The notes under the pieces are model-generated. The model was not told the origin of the DNA. It ran no database searches and saw only the letters and a program-made list of their open reading frames with translations. 8,992 nt of DNA, taken from Candidatus Bathyarchaeota archaeon (GTDB lineage: Archaea; Thermoproteota; Bathyarchaeia; Bathyarchaeales; B26-1). Where the stretch lies: positions 1 to 8,992 of the forward strand of contig QMYL01000027.1 of NCBI GenBank assembly GCA_003662645.1, read 5' to 3'. Each line of letters starts with the position of its first letter. The stretch's first letter is position 1. The translations under genes were made by a program, and so were the position numbers. Shown here piece by piece: positions 1 through 6,630 of this stretch.

Positions 1-117
1 ATCCTCAGCAGCCCTTCTGAGGGTCTCCTCATCCTCAGCCGTAACTATAACCCTGAAGTATATGCCTTCAAAGGCCTCTGCATAAGTGTCCTCAATCTCA
101 ACCTTTCCAAGCCTCAT
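1..117 (-). CDS. ftr: Formylmethanofuran:tetrahydromethanopterin formyltransferase, N-terminal fragment
   Basis: Only the first 39 codons are inside the window; the gene continues past the left edge. The visible start reads [16 protein letters not shown] and is followed by a beta-strand (FRVIVTA). This matches the N-terminus of Ftr proteins, which typically have an IEDTFAEAF-like segment followed by a strand ending in ITA. Ftr moves the formyl group from formylmethanofuran to tetrahydromethanopterin in the cytoplasm, in methanogenesis or in the archaeal Wood-Ljungdahl methyl branch. The ATG at 115-117 is preceded by a strong GAGGGTGG ribosome-binding site (121-128). A paralogous Ftr-like protein cannot be excluded from such a short piece. 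The identification rests on remembered family sequence, not a search. Confidence 0.7.
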   Translation of the reverse strand, partial: MRLGKVEIEDTYAEAFEGIYFRVIVTAEDEETLRRAAED

Positions 118-120
118 TTT

Positions 121-128
121 CCACCCTC
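121..128 (-). promoter_or_regulatory. Ribosome-binding site of the ftr fragment
   Basis: On the minus strand this reads GAGGGTGG, three bases before the ATG at 115-117. It supports that ATG as the start. Confidence 0.55.
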
Positions 129-160
129 TGTTGAGACGAGATCATCTACTGTCGCATCAC

Positions 161-169
161 CCTTATATC
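161..169 (-). promoter_or_regulatory. Possible TATA box for ftr
   Basis: The minus strand reads GATATAAGG in the 81-base gap between the methyltransferase gene and ftr. It lies about 48 bases before the ftr ATG. With the usual archaeal TATA-to-start distance of about 25 bases, transcription would begin near 139 and leave a short leader carrying the GAGGGTGG site. No BRE is clear. Confidence 0.35.
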
Positions 170-198
170 GCTAAGGGGGTTGATAAGGCTAAACGAGA

Positions 199-1197
199 TT
201 AGGTGAGAATCAGGGGGATGGATGGCGAGATCAAGATAAGGCCATAAAGTGTAAGCACAAGTGCGATCTCCCTTCCACGCTCAGGCATTTCCTTCCCGAG
301 GAGGAGCCTCACAGGAGCTGTCAGCAACCTCTTTAAGCCCTCTGGTAGGGGCATCATGAAGGATACCCTTCCGCGATACTTTAGATACTCCTCACCATAA
401 CTTTTAATCAATTGGTTCTCTTCGTGTAGGGCGGATCCAACGGCGGTTAGTGTGGAGATGAGCCATAATAGGCTTGGGGGCGCCATGTAACCTCCCCTAG
501 GCGATGGGGTAACCATAGCCAAGATGAGTAGGCCGTAGCTCCAGAGGATGAAGCCTAGGTACTGTGGGTGTCTGGAGAGGCTGTATATCCAGAAGTCGAT
601 TATTCTGTAGCCCCTAACCTTCCCGTAAAACCACGTTACGGTTCCTAGGAAGAATATTACTAGACCCATCAGCATCACCATTATTGAGAAGGTTGTGCCC
701 ACATCGATGAATGACGGGGTAGCCCCAGATAGGCGCATTATAAATTCTATCAGGGGAGCCGAGGCGATGTACAGGGTGTAAACGATGTCGCCAAGCCTTA
801 GGAGGTTCGGTGATATATCCAGTATTGGGAGCCACAGGGCCCTCAAGACCCCTATTCCGGCTAAGAGGAACATCGAGAGGGCGAAGTGGCCGAAGACGGG
901 TAGGTATAGACCTAACGAGGCGAAAGTTGAGATCTTGGTTCTACCTAAAACGAAGCCAGCTATGATTAGGGCTATAACGCTGATGAAGGCCGCATATCCG
1001 AATGGTCTTAGGAGCTCTATAGTCTCCCTCATCTTCTCCATCTCGAAGTGTAATCCCCAATCGGGGTAGACCTTGATTAGGATGGAGTTGAGAAACCTCG
1101 GTACCTCCAGGGTTGCATATAGGAGGGCGGCCGTAAATAGGGCTGATAGCATTAAGACTACGGTCAGGTCTAACGTTCTCCTCCAGCGGTCTCGCAT
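199..1197 (-). CDS. Membrane methyltransferase, isoprenylcysteine/phospholipid methyltransferase-like
   Basis: This is a 332-residue polytopic membrane protein. Hydrophobic segments lie roughly at residues 10-30, 67-84, 95-120, 168-190, 213-228, 241-256 and 312-330. The C-terminal half carries the ICMT/PEMT-type SAM-binding features: SRHPQYLGF at 208-216, then a hydrophobic hairpin, then HEEN at 258-261 and YGEEYLKYR at 267-275. Enzymes of this fold methylate C-terminal prenylcysteine or lipid head groups at the membrane. In archaea the substrate is usually unknown and I do not assign one. The extra N-terminal membrane segments make it longer than a minimal ICMT domain of about 200 residues. 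The ATG at 1195-1197 is preceded by GAGGTTGAG, a suitable ribosome-binding site. The stop is TAA. The gap to the upstream HAD gene is 60 bases, so it may have its own promoter. Confidence 0.75.
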   Translation of the reverse strand: MRDRWRRTLDLTVVLMLSALFTAALLYATLEVPRFLNSILIKVYPDWGLHFEMEKMRETIELLRPFGYAAFISVIALIIAGFVLGRTKISTFASLGLYLPVFGHFALSMFLLAGIGVLRALWLPILDISPNLLRLGDIVYTLYIASAPLIEFIMRLSGATPSFIDVGTTFSIMVMLMGLVIFFLGTVTWFYGKVRGYRIIDFWIYSLSRHPQYLGFILWSYGLLILAMVTPSPRGGYMAPPSLLWLISTLTAVGSALHEENQLIKSYGEEYLKYRGRVSFMMPLPEGLKRLLTAPVRLLLGKEMPERGREIALVLTLYGLILISPSIPLILT

Positions 1198-1226
1198 CTC
1201 AACCTCGATGTTGATGGAGGCTGGAA

Positions 1227-1237
1227 GATAATAAATC
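1227..1237 (-). promoter_or_regulatory. Possible TATA box for the methyltransferase gene
   Basis: The minus strand reads GATTTATTATC in the 60-base gap after the HAD gene. Its centre is about 35 bases before the ATG at 1197, which predicts a leader of only about ten bases. The same spacing is seen before the HAD gene and purD. Confidence 0.35.
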
Positions 1238-1257
1238 TACGCTTTAGAACATCCTTC

Positions 1258-2343
1258 TCATCCGAGTCTTCCTATGGCTTCACCCCTAACGGTCTTCCTG
1301 AAGGCGCTGCTCTCCCTCATCAACCGCTCCCTATTCCTTCCTGTTATCCTCTCAACCCTCGGCTCAACCTCAAGCTTCAAACCGGATAGAACCCTGAGTA
1401 GGGTTGGGTTACACACTTCCGCTAGCAGGCTGGGGCTCCAACCTTCGGCGAGCTTTAATACTTCATCCTTCCCGAATCTGTTAAATACGTCGGCTAAGAT
1501 TGATATGACCACCGTATGGCTTGAGAGGACGGCGATCTCAGCCTCCCTTATGGCGTATTCGTTCCCGTTGAAGGAGACGGTTAAGCCCCCGTTCTCCCTG
1601 ACAAGCTGGAATGGTGACACATCTGTTATGCTATCCCCAACGTACATTACATCTGAGAGCTTCACATTTAGCTTTTCCGTTATCTCCTTAACGGCCTTCG
1701 CCTTCTCTGAGCCGCCGACCGGGTTAACCTCCTTCAGGATCACGCCGATCTCCATATTTGATATCTCATCCCAGAAGATCTCGTCCAGCCTCTCAACGGT
1801 CCTCCTGCTCTCACTAGGAAGCTCATCAAGCGTTCTCGCCCCTTTCGGGACCTCTATCATAGGCATCCTAACTATCTCATCTCTCAATTCCCTCAGACGT
1901 TCAGCCTCATCCTCCTTGAGTTTGTATCTGTCTATGTTAACCTTAGTGCAGTATACGTTCTCCTTTGGGAAGCCCACAACCTCGCAGAGGGCTGATATGT
2001 ATGGTTCATAACTCGTGCTGACGATGAAGGATGGCATAATTTCATTGACGTATTTCAGGGTCTCCACGGCTCCCGGGACGAGTAGTATACTCCTCGATGA
2101 GTATTCTCTCATGCCCTCATCTGTGGCCCCGTAAGCCTTCAGGAAGGGAAGTATCAGCTTTAAAGTGTCGCCAGCCTTATATCCCGGCCTCTTAACTATA
2201 TCTGCCAGAACATCATCATATTTACTTATCAACGTGAAGAAGAATTCTCCATCCGGGATGTAGTGGCAAGCCAGCTCGAAGGCGTTATCATTCTTCGATA
2301 TTGGACCCTCACAGTCAGTTATGAATAACCTCAACAAACTCAC
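1258..2343 (-). CDS. HAD-superfamily phosphohydrolase of the archaeal DCEGP type
   Basis: This 361-residue protein has the HAD motifs in order. Motif I is FITDCEGPI (residues 7-15, presumed nucleophile Asp10), motif II is the Ser/Thr in VSTSY (108-112), motif III is Lys214 in GSEKAKAV, and motif IV is GDSITD (236-241). The second Asp of the usual DxD is Glu12, which is unusual for a phosphatase. A long insert sits between motifs II and III (about 135-205). The pattern resembles an archaeal group (COG4030-like) sometimes labelled energy-converting hydrogenase A subunit R; that label is recalled and would not itself imply a hydrogenase role, and no hydrogenase genes are visible here. The start is GTG at 2341-2343: an in-frame TGA at 2353-2355 prevents an upstream start, and GAGG lies seven bases before it. 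It follows the GH4 gene by 55 bases. The substrate is unknown. Confidence 0.7.
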   Translation of the reverse strand: MSLLRLFITDCEGPISKNDNAFELACHYIPDGEFFFTLISKYDDVLADIVKRPGYKAGDTLKLILPFLKAYGATDEGMREYSSRSILLVPGAVETLKYVNEIMPSFIVSTSYEPYISALCEVVGFPKENVYCTKVNIDRYKLKEDEAERLRELRDEIVRMPMIEVPKGARTLDELPSESRRTVERLDEIFWDEISNMEIGVILKEVNPVGGSEKAKAVKEITEKLNVKLSDVMYVGDSITDVSPFQLVRENGGLTVSFNGNEYAIREAEIAVLSSHTVVISILADVFNRFGKDEVLKLAEGWSPSLLAEVCNPTLLRVLSGLKLEVEPRVERITGRNRERLMRESSAFRKTVRGEAIGRLG

Positions 2344-2372
2344 CTCGGTTCCTCAATGACCATACTCCTCCC

Positions 2373-2383
2373 AAATTTTAATG
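2373..2383 (-). promoter_or_regulatory. Possible TATA box for the HAD gene
   Basis: The minus strand reads CATTAAAATTT in the 55-base gap after the GH4 gene, centred about 35 bases before the GTG start. This is the same position as in the other candidate promoters here. Co-transcription with GH4 is also possible. Confidence 0.3.
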
Positions 2384-2398
2384 TTCTGTAGTTTGGGT

Positions 2399-3772
2399 TT
2401 AGCTGAAGTGTTTCGCCATCTCCTCATTCTCGGGCATCGAGAGTAAGGCGTCTATCGTCCTCTCAACCTGCCTGGTGGACTTCGTTCTGGCGTCAACTAT
2501 CAGCCACTCGAAGAGGTGGTTCCTCCCACCCTCTATGTAGGCTTCTAGTGCCCACTCCATCCTCGTCATCCTTGGGTACATGACGTGGTTCATCACTCGT
2601 TTGGGTAGGCTACCCATGTGGATTCTGTGGATTCCCTTCCCATCCACCTCCGCCGGAACCTCGACGACTACGTCATCTGGGATTCCATCTATCGCACCTT
2701 GGTTGGGGATGTTAACTTGGTACACTCCCTTCTCATCGTTTGTTATCGAGTTTATTATCGGCACGACTGACTCCCTGCTCAACTTTGGAGGAAGGAGCCT
2801 CCTTAAGGGGGTCTCCTCGTCTTGTACCGCCCTTACGCATCGGTTAAGCCACTTCTCATGGTTGCTTAGGTATACGCTCCAACCTATCTCTGAGTCTGGT
2901 CCACCGGTCGGCCCGAACCAATGCTTCTTCGTCCTCAGGTTCCAGTGGTACTTCCACGTTCCACTCCTCACGGTGTCACCGACGGGGAATAGCCCATAGT
3001 TCCTGTACATATCCACAGCGGCTGGGGACATCTGTATATCGAATGGACTCCTCTGCCTTCTACGCCACCTCCTCCAGTATCTCTCCGAGTTCTTCTCGAT
3101 CCATTCATCTATAAGGTGGTATGCATCCTCACCTTCGTATTGGAACTTGGTCAACCATATCGTGTGGTTGAAGCCTATCGATACGGTCTCCGCCTCTTCA
3201 AGGTTTAGACCTAAGGTCTTCACGATCTCGTGGCATCCGAGGTGGCCGTGGCAGAGCCCTATAACCTTAACCTTGCTCTCCCTCGACACCAGCGTGGTTC
3301 CCTCGAAGACAGGGTTTGCGAGGAGAAGTAACCACGCGTCGGGGCTAAGATCCTCAATATCCTTAGCGACATCCATCATCAATTTGAATTGGTAGTAGCC
3401 CCATATCGTATGGTAGTCTGAAACCATGTTCCACTCGACGCTGTTTATGCCTCTATAATATCCAAACCTCTCAGAGATCGCTCTCATCCTCTCGTAGTAT
3501 TGATGCCCCCCAGCCATCGCCGTATTTATGATGAAGTCGGCGTCCCTTATCGCCTCCCTCCTGTCTGCGGTCTTCTCGAACCTTAGATCTGCCTTCAGCT
3601 CGGATGCATACCTCTCCGCGAACTTGTGGATTACCTTTAGGCGTTCCGTGTTTACATCCATGAGGGTGATTGTGCTGCCCCATAGGCTCTCGGTTAGGCA
3701 TAGGTCTCGCACCAATGTTGTAGCCCACGCGATGCTGCCAGCTCCTATCACGCCCAACTTTATACTTGTCAT
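2399..3772 (-). CDS. Glycoside hydrolase family 4, CHGH (uronidase-like) subgroup
   Basis: This is a full-length 457-residue GH4 enzyme. The N-terminal Rossmann fold begins KLGVIGAGSIAW (residues 5-16, NAD-binding GAGS at 10-13) with the acidic strand end at LMDVN (37-41). Further family residues are NP at 153-154, CHGHLG at 174-179 (Cys and His of the divalent-metal site) and GFNHTIWL at 200-207. GH4 enzymes cleave glycosides through an NAD-dependent oxidation and elimination mechanism, need Mn2+ or a similar metal, and act in the cytoplasm on small oligosaccharides. The CHGH form is associated with alpha-glucuronidase/galacturonidase-like members rather than phospho-glucosidases, so a uronic-acid glycoside is the best guess, not proven. 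The ATG at 3770-3772 has GAGG seven bases upstream. It lies 20 bases after purD, probably in one transcript. The stop is TAA. No signal peptide is visible. Confidence 0.85.
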   Translation of the reverse strand: MTSIKLGVIGAGSIAWATTLVRDLCLTESLWGSTITLMDVNTERLKVIHKFAERYASELKADLRFEKTADRREAIRDADFIINTAMAGGHQYYERMRAISERFGYYRGINSVEWNMVSDYHTIWGYYQFKLMMDVAKDIEDLSPDAWLLLLANPVFEGTTLVSRESKVKVIGLCHGHLGCHEIVKTLGLNLEEAETVSIGFNHTIWLTKFQYEGEDAYHLIDEWIEKNSERYWRRWRRRQRSPFDIQMSPAAVDMYRNYGLFPVGDTVRSGTWKYHWNLRTKKHWFGPTGGPDSEIGWSVYLSNHEKWLNRCVRAVQDEETPLRRLLPPKLSRESVVPIINSITNDEKGVYQVNIPNQGAIDGIPDDVVVEVPAEVDGKGIHRIHMGSLPKRVMNHVMYPRMTRMEWALEAYIEGGRNHLFEWLIVDARTKSTRQVERTIDALLSMPENEEMAKHFS

Positions 3773-3792
3773 GGCTGTTCCTCTAGATGCTT

Positions 3793-5211
3793 CTAGTTTT
3801 TTGTCCCTCTGAGCCTCTTCATGTGTTCTATGCTTCTGGCTATGTGTTCCCTTGAGGCTATATCCCTCCGGTACCAGAGAGCTCCACCCTTTATGGCTCT
3901 TATACCCTCCAGCGATATCTCCCTGGCGCTCTGTATATCTTCGGCTACGCCTACCACGCAGACTGTTCTAGACCTTAGGGGGTAGGTTTTATCGTCCCTC
4001 AACTCCATGGAGCCAGGGTATATCCGTATATTATCTCCATACTTCGATGATAGCTTCTCAGCCTCTGTGAGGTCTACTGGTGTCCCTATCTCTTCCCTCC
4101 TAACCCTATCGGGGAAGGTATCGATATATCCGCCGTAGTTTGGTGGAACCTTATAGGTTACGACTGTCGCCTTCTTCTCAACCTCAACCCTTGTTAGGGT
4201 TCCTTCGATCATCTTGTAGCAGACGTCAACGAAGTCATCCTTCAGGATTGGCAGTATATTCTGTATCTCCGGATCTCCCGGTCTGCTGTTATTCTCTAGT
4301 ATCATCGGCCCCTTTGCAGTATGTATGAAGGCCTCGTAGAATGGTATGCCCCTAAGCTCTGGATTACTCCCATCACCCCTCAACTTCCTGAAGAGCCTCT
4401 CGATTATCTCCTCCTCCTTCCTCCAGTCGGCCTCCGTCATGAAGGGCAGGTATTCCCCAACATCCTTATAGGAGCCCATACCGCCCGTGTTAGGTCCAGC
4501 ATCCCCATCGAAGGCCCTCTTATAATCCCTCGTCTCAGGTAGTGGGATGAGATGTTTCCCATCGCAGAAGGCTTGGAAGCTCGACTCCTCACCCTCAAGC
4601 TTCTCCTCGACTATGACGGGTCCAGCCCTGTAGTTGGCTAGGAAGTGCTCTCGGAGCTGCTCCCTTGTTGTAAAGTGGTCACCCCACACCCCAACCCCCT
4701 TACCAGCCGCCGGCGCATCGGGCTTGACGGCGACCCTATTATCCAGTTCATCAAGCCATCTGTATAGATCCCGCTTCACCTCATCTAGGCTTTTGTACTC
4801 CTTCGGGTTGAAGACCTTGAATTTCGGGTTAACCTCAGGTATGACCTCCTGGAATAGGAGGCGTTGAGCGACCTTGCTCCCTTCGAGGGCGTACCTCTTC
4901 GTCGGGCAGATCATCGGTATATCCGTCTCGCCCTCGATCAGATCTCGTACTCCATTTATTATTGGCTTCTCCGGTCCTACAATCCCGAAGTCTATCTTAT
5001 CCTGGTGTTTCTTTGCGAATTTACAGATGTCTCCGACATTTAGGTCTGGTACTACAGTGAACTCCTTAGCCCTCTTAATGTTGAAGGGGTTTCTCTGCCT
5101 ATCAGCTATGTAAAGTTCAACTTTGTAGTTCTCACTCCTATAGAAGGCGTCAACCATAGCCGCGGCCCTAGAGCCGTAAGATACCACAAGTATCCCAACC
5201 CTCTCAGTCAT
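3793..5211 (-). CDS. purD: Phosphoribosylamine-glycine ligase (GAR synthetase)
   Basis: This is a 472-residue ATP-grasp ligase, slightly longer than typical bacterial PurD (about 430). It would join glycine to 5-phosphoribosylamine with ATP in de novo purine synthesis. The PurD signature DYKRAFDGDAGPNTGGMG is intact at 229-246. Other ATP-grasp features are VKPDAPAAGKGV (162-173), VEEKLEGEE (201-209) and the metal-binding ENNSRPGDPEIQ (306-317). The N-terminal domain is divergent: VSYGSRAAAM (10-19) replaces the common GGREHA motif, although GPE is present at 79-81. This is probably an archaeal PurD subtype; a different ATP-grasp specificity is a weaker alternative. The ATG at 5209-5211 lies about 36 bases from a TATA-like palindrome and has no strong ribosome-binding site, suggesting a very short leader. 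The stop is TAG, and readthrough would stop at a TGA overlapping the GH4 ATG. No other purine gene is in view. Confidence 0.88.
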   Translation of the reverse strand: MTERVGILVVSYGSRAAAMVDAFYRSENYKVELYIADRQRNPFNIKRAKEFTVVPDLNVGDICKFAKKHQDKIDFGIVGPEKPIINGVRDLIEGETDIPMICPTKRYALEGSKVAQRLLFQEVIPEVNPKFKVFNPKEYKSLDEVKRDLYRWLDELDNRVAVKPDAPAAGKGVGVWGDHFTTREQLREHFLANYRAGPVIVEEKLEGEESSFQAFCDGKHLIPLPETRDYKRAFDGDAGPNTGGMGSYKDVGEYLPFMTEADWRKEEEIIERLFRKLRGDGSNPELRGIPFYEAFIHTAKGPMILENNSRPGDPEIQNILPILKDDFVDVCYKMIEGTLTRVEVEKKATVVTYKVPPNYGGYIDTFPDRVRREEIGTPVDLTEAEKLSSKYGDNIRIYPGSMELRDDKTYPLRSRTVCVVGVAEDIQSAREISLEGIRAIKGGALWYRRDIASREHIARSIEHMKRLRGTKN

Positions 5212-5240
5212 GCCACATCAAGAAGAAGTAAACCGTGTAC

Positions 5241-5253
5241 AAATTAATAATTT
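5241..5253. promoter_or_regulatory. Symmetric AT-rich element, probable bidirectional TATA region
   Basis: The sequence AAATTAATAATTT is a perfect 6-1-6 inverted repeat between the divergent purD and oxidoreductase genes. On the minus strand it lies about 36 bases before the purD ATG. On the plus strand a start of transcription about 25 bases away would fall near 5273, downstream of the first ATG at 5257. It could also be a regulator site. Confidence 0.45.
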
Positions 5254-5340
5254 TCCATGGAAACCAAAAATATGGGATGCGGAGAAATAGTAACCATCAC
5301 CTTCGAAGCTGTGAAACCTCTAGAGGGGCTGATCGATTTG

Positions 5341-6600
5341 ATGGTAAGGTCCCAACATGACGTTATCGTAGCCGGTGGCGGAACGGCCGGTGTGGCGGCT
5401 GCGGTCGCATCTGGACGGAACGGCGCCGACACGATCCTAATTGAACGGTATGGCTTCCTAGGTGGAACCATGACCGCTGGGCTGGTTAACCCCTTCATGC
5501 CGTTCCATGCCGGTGGAGAGCAGATAATACGCGGAATATTCCAGGAGATGATAGATCGTCTAAAGGAGATAGATGGCTACGATGAAGATACTAAAGCCTT
5601 CGACGCCTAGGCTATGAAGCTCGTCTGTGATGAGATGGTTAGGGAGGCCGGCGTGAAGCTCCTACTACACACCTGCATAATCGACGCTTTAACCCAGGGA
5701 GACAAGATCTGTGGAGTTGAGATACATAACAAATCGGGTAGGCAGGTGGTCTTGGGTAGGGTCGTAGTTGACGCGACCGGTGACGGCGATGTTGCGGTTA
5801 TGGCTGGAGCCTCATACGAAAAGGGTAGGAGGAGAGACGGGTTGACTCAGCCGATGACCCTCAACTTCAGAATGGGTGGCGTCGACGTTGATAGGATGCC
5901 GCCGAGCGGGGAGATAAACAGGCTCTTCGAGGAGGCTAAGGCTGAGGGTAAGGTAACCCTCCCGAGGAGGAAGGTCCTATACTTCCCAACCACGAGGAAG
6001 GGCGAGATCCACTTCAACACAACGAGGATCATAAGGGTTGATGGAACGAAAGCGGAGGATCTAACCTACGCTGAGGTTGAGGGTAGGAGGCAGATGATGG
6101 AGCTGGTTAGGTTTCTGAAGGAGAGGGTTCCAGGATTTGAGAACGCCTATCTCTTAACCTCCGGGGTACAAGTTGGCGTCCGCGAGACGAGGCGGATAAT
6201 CGGCGAGTACGTACTGACCGGGGATGACATCGTAAAGGCTAGGAAGTTCATGGACGTAATCGCAAGAGGCTCATATTGGATAGACATACACAACCCGGTT
6301 GGGGAGGGCTTCGAGGAGAATCCCTACTCCGGTAAGAGCCCGCCACCCGGGGAATCATACGATATCCCTTACAGGTGTTTGATCCCGAAGGGGGTTGAGA
6401 ACCTACTCGTCGCCGGGAGGTGCATATCGAGCACCCATGAGGCCCAAGCCGCTATAAGGGTCATACCGATAGTCGTAGCCATCGGCCAAGCCGCTGGGAC
6501 GGCTGCAGCCCTATCCGCAAAGCTAGGCGTGACCCCAAGGGAACATGATATCTCCTTACTCCAAGAAACCTTAAAGAGACAGGGAGCTAACCTAGGGTGA
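5341..6600 (+). CDS. FAD-dependent oxidoreductase, reading frame interrupted by one TAG
   Basis: The two halves (to 5607 and from 5611) are in the same frame and together form a complete protein of about 419 residues of the FAD_oxidored type. The N-terminus has the FAD-binding strand DVIVAGGGTAGVAAA, then ERYGFLGGTMTAGLVNPF. The C-terminus has the second FAD motif LLVAGRCISSTHEAQAA and a helix with GQAAGTAAA. These cytoplasmic flavoproteins often sit in sugar and organic-compound breakdown clusters; the substrate is unknown. The TAG at 5608-5610 falls after FDA and before AMKLVCDEM, where relatives usually read FD-x-E-A-L-K. The ATG at 5341 is preferred because it puts the FAD motif at residue 7, as in relatives; GAGGGG lies 12 bases upstream. 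In-frame ATGs at 5257 and 5272 would add 28 or 23 unconserved residues, and the one at 5257 lies upstream of the predicted transcript start. It ends in TGA. Pseudogene, sequence error and recoding are all open. Confidence 0.75.
5608..5610 (+). other. In-frame TAG inside the FAD oxidoreductase gene
   Basis: A single TAG splits an otherwise continuous frame (codon 90 counted from 5341). A GAG to TAG change is one base, and Glu is the residue I would expect here. The next ATG (5614) is one codon later, so reinitiation is conceivable, but no ribosome-binding site precedes it. Sense reading of TAG (for example as pyrrolysine) is possible but nothing here encodes its machinery. Confidence 0.8.
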
Positions 6601-6617
6601 TGGTGGCATAAACGTTT

Positions 6618-6622
6618 GAGGG
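6618..6622 (+). promoter_or_regulatory. Ribosome-binding site deciding the DUF3604 gene start
   Basis: GAGGG lies eight bases before the ATG at 6631. This favours the ATG over the upstream in-frame TTG at 6616, which would overlap this site. Confidence 0.6.
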
Positions 6623-6630
6623 TTAGGATC

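Noticed and set aside
1274..2011. Long open frame (245 codons) on the plus strand
   Set aside because: It lies entirely antisense to the HAD gene, is rich in Ser, Thr and Leu as expected from reading a real gene backwards, and shows no recognisable domain.
2340..2363. Seven-codon mini-ORF (ATG to TGA) overlapping the HAD GTG start, next to GGGAGGAG
   Set aside because: The ribosome-binding-like sequence is only about three bases from the ATG, too close to work well, and so short a frame arises easily by chance.
5257..5340. N-terminal extension of the oxidoreductase from ATG 5257
   Set aside because: The added 28 residues precede the normal N-terminus of this family, have no ribosome-binding site, and begin upstream of the predicted transcript start.
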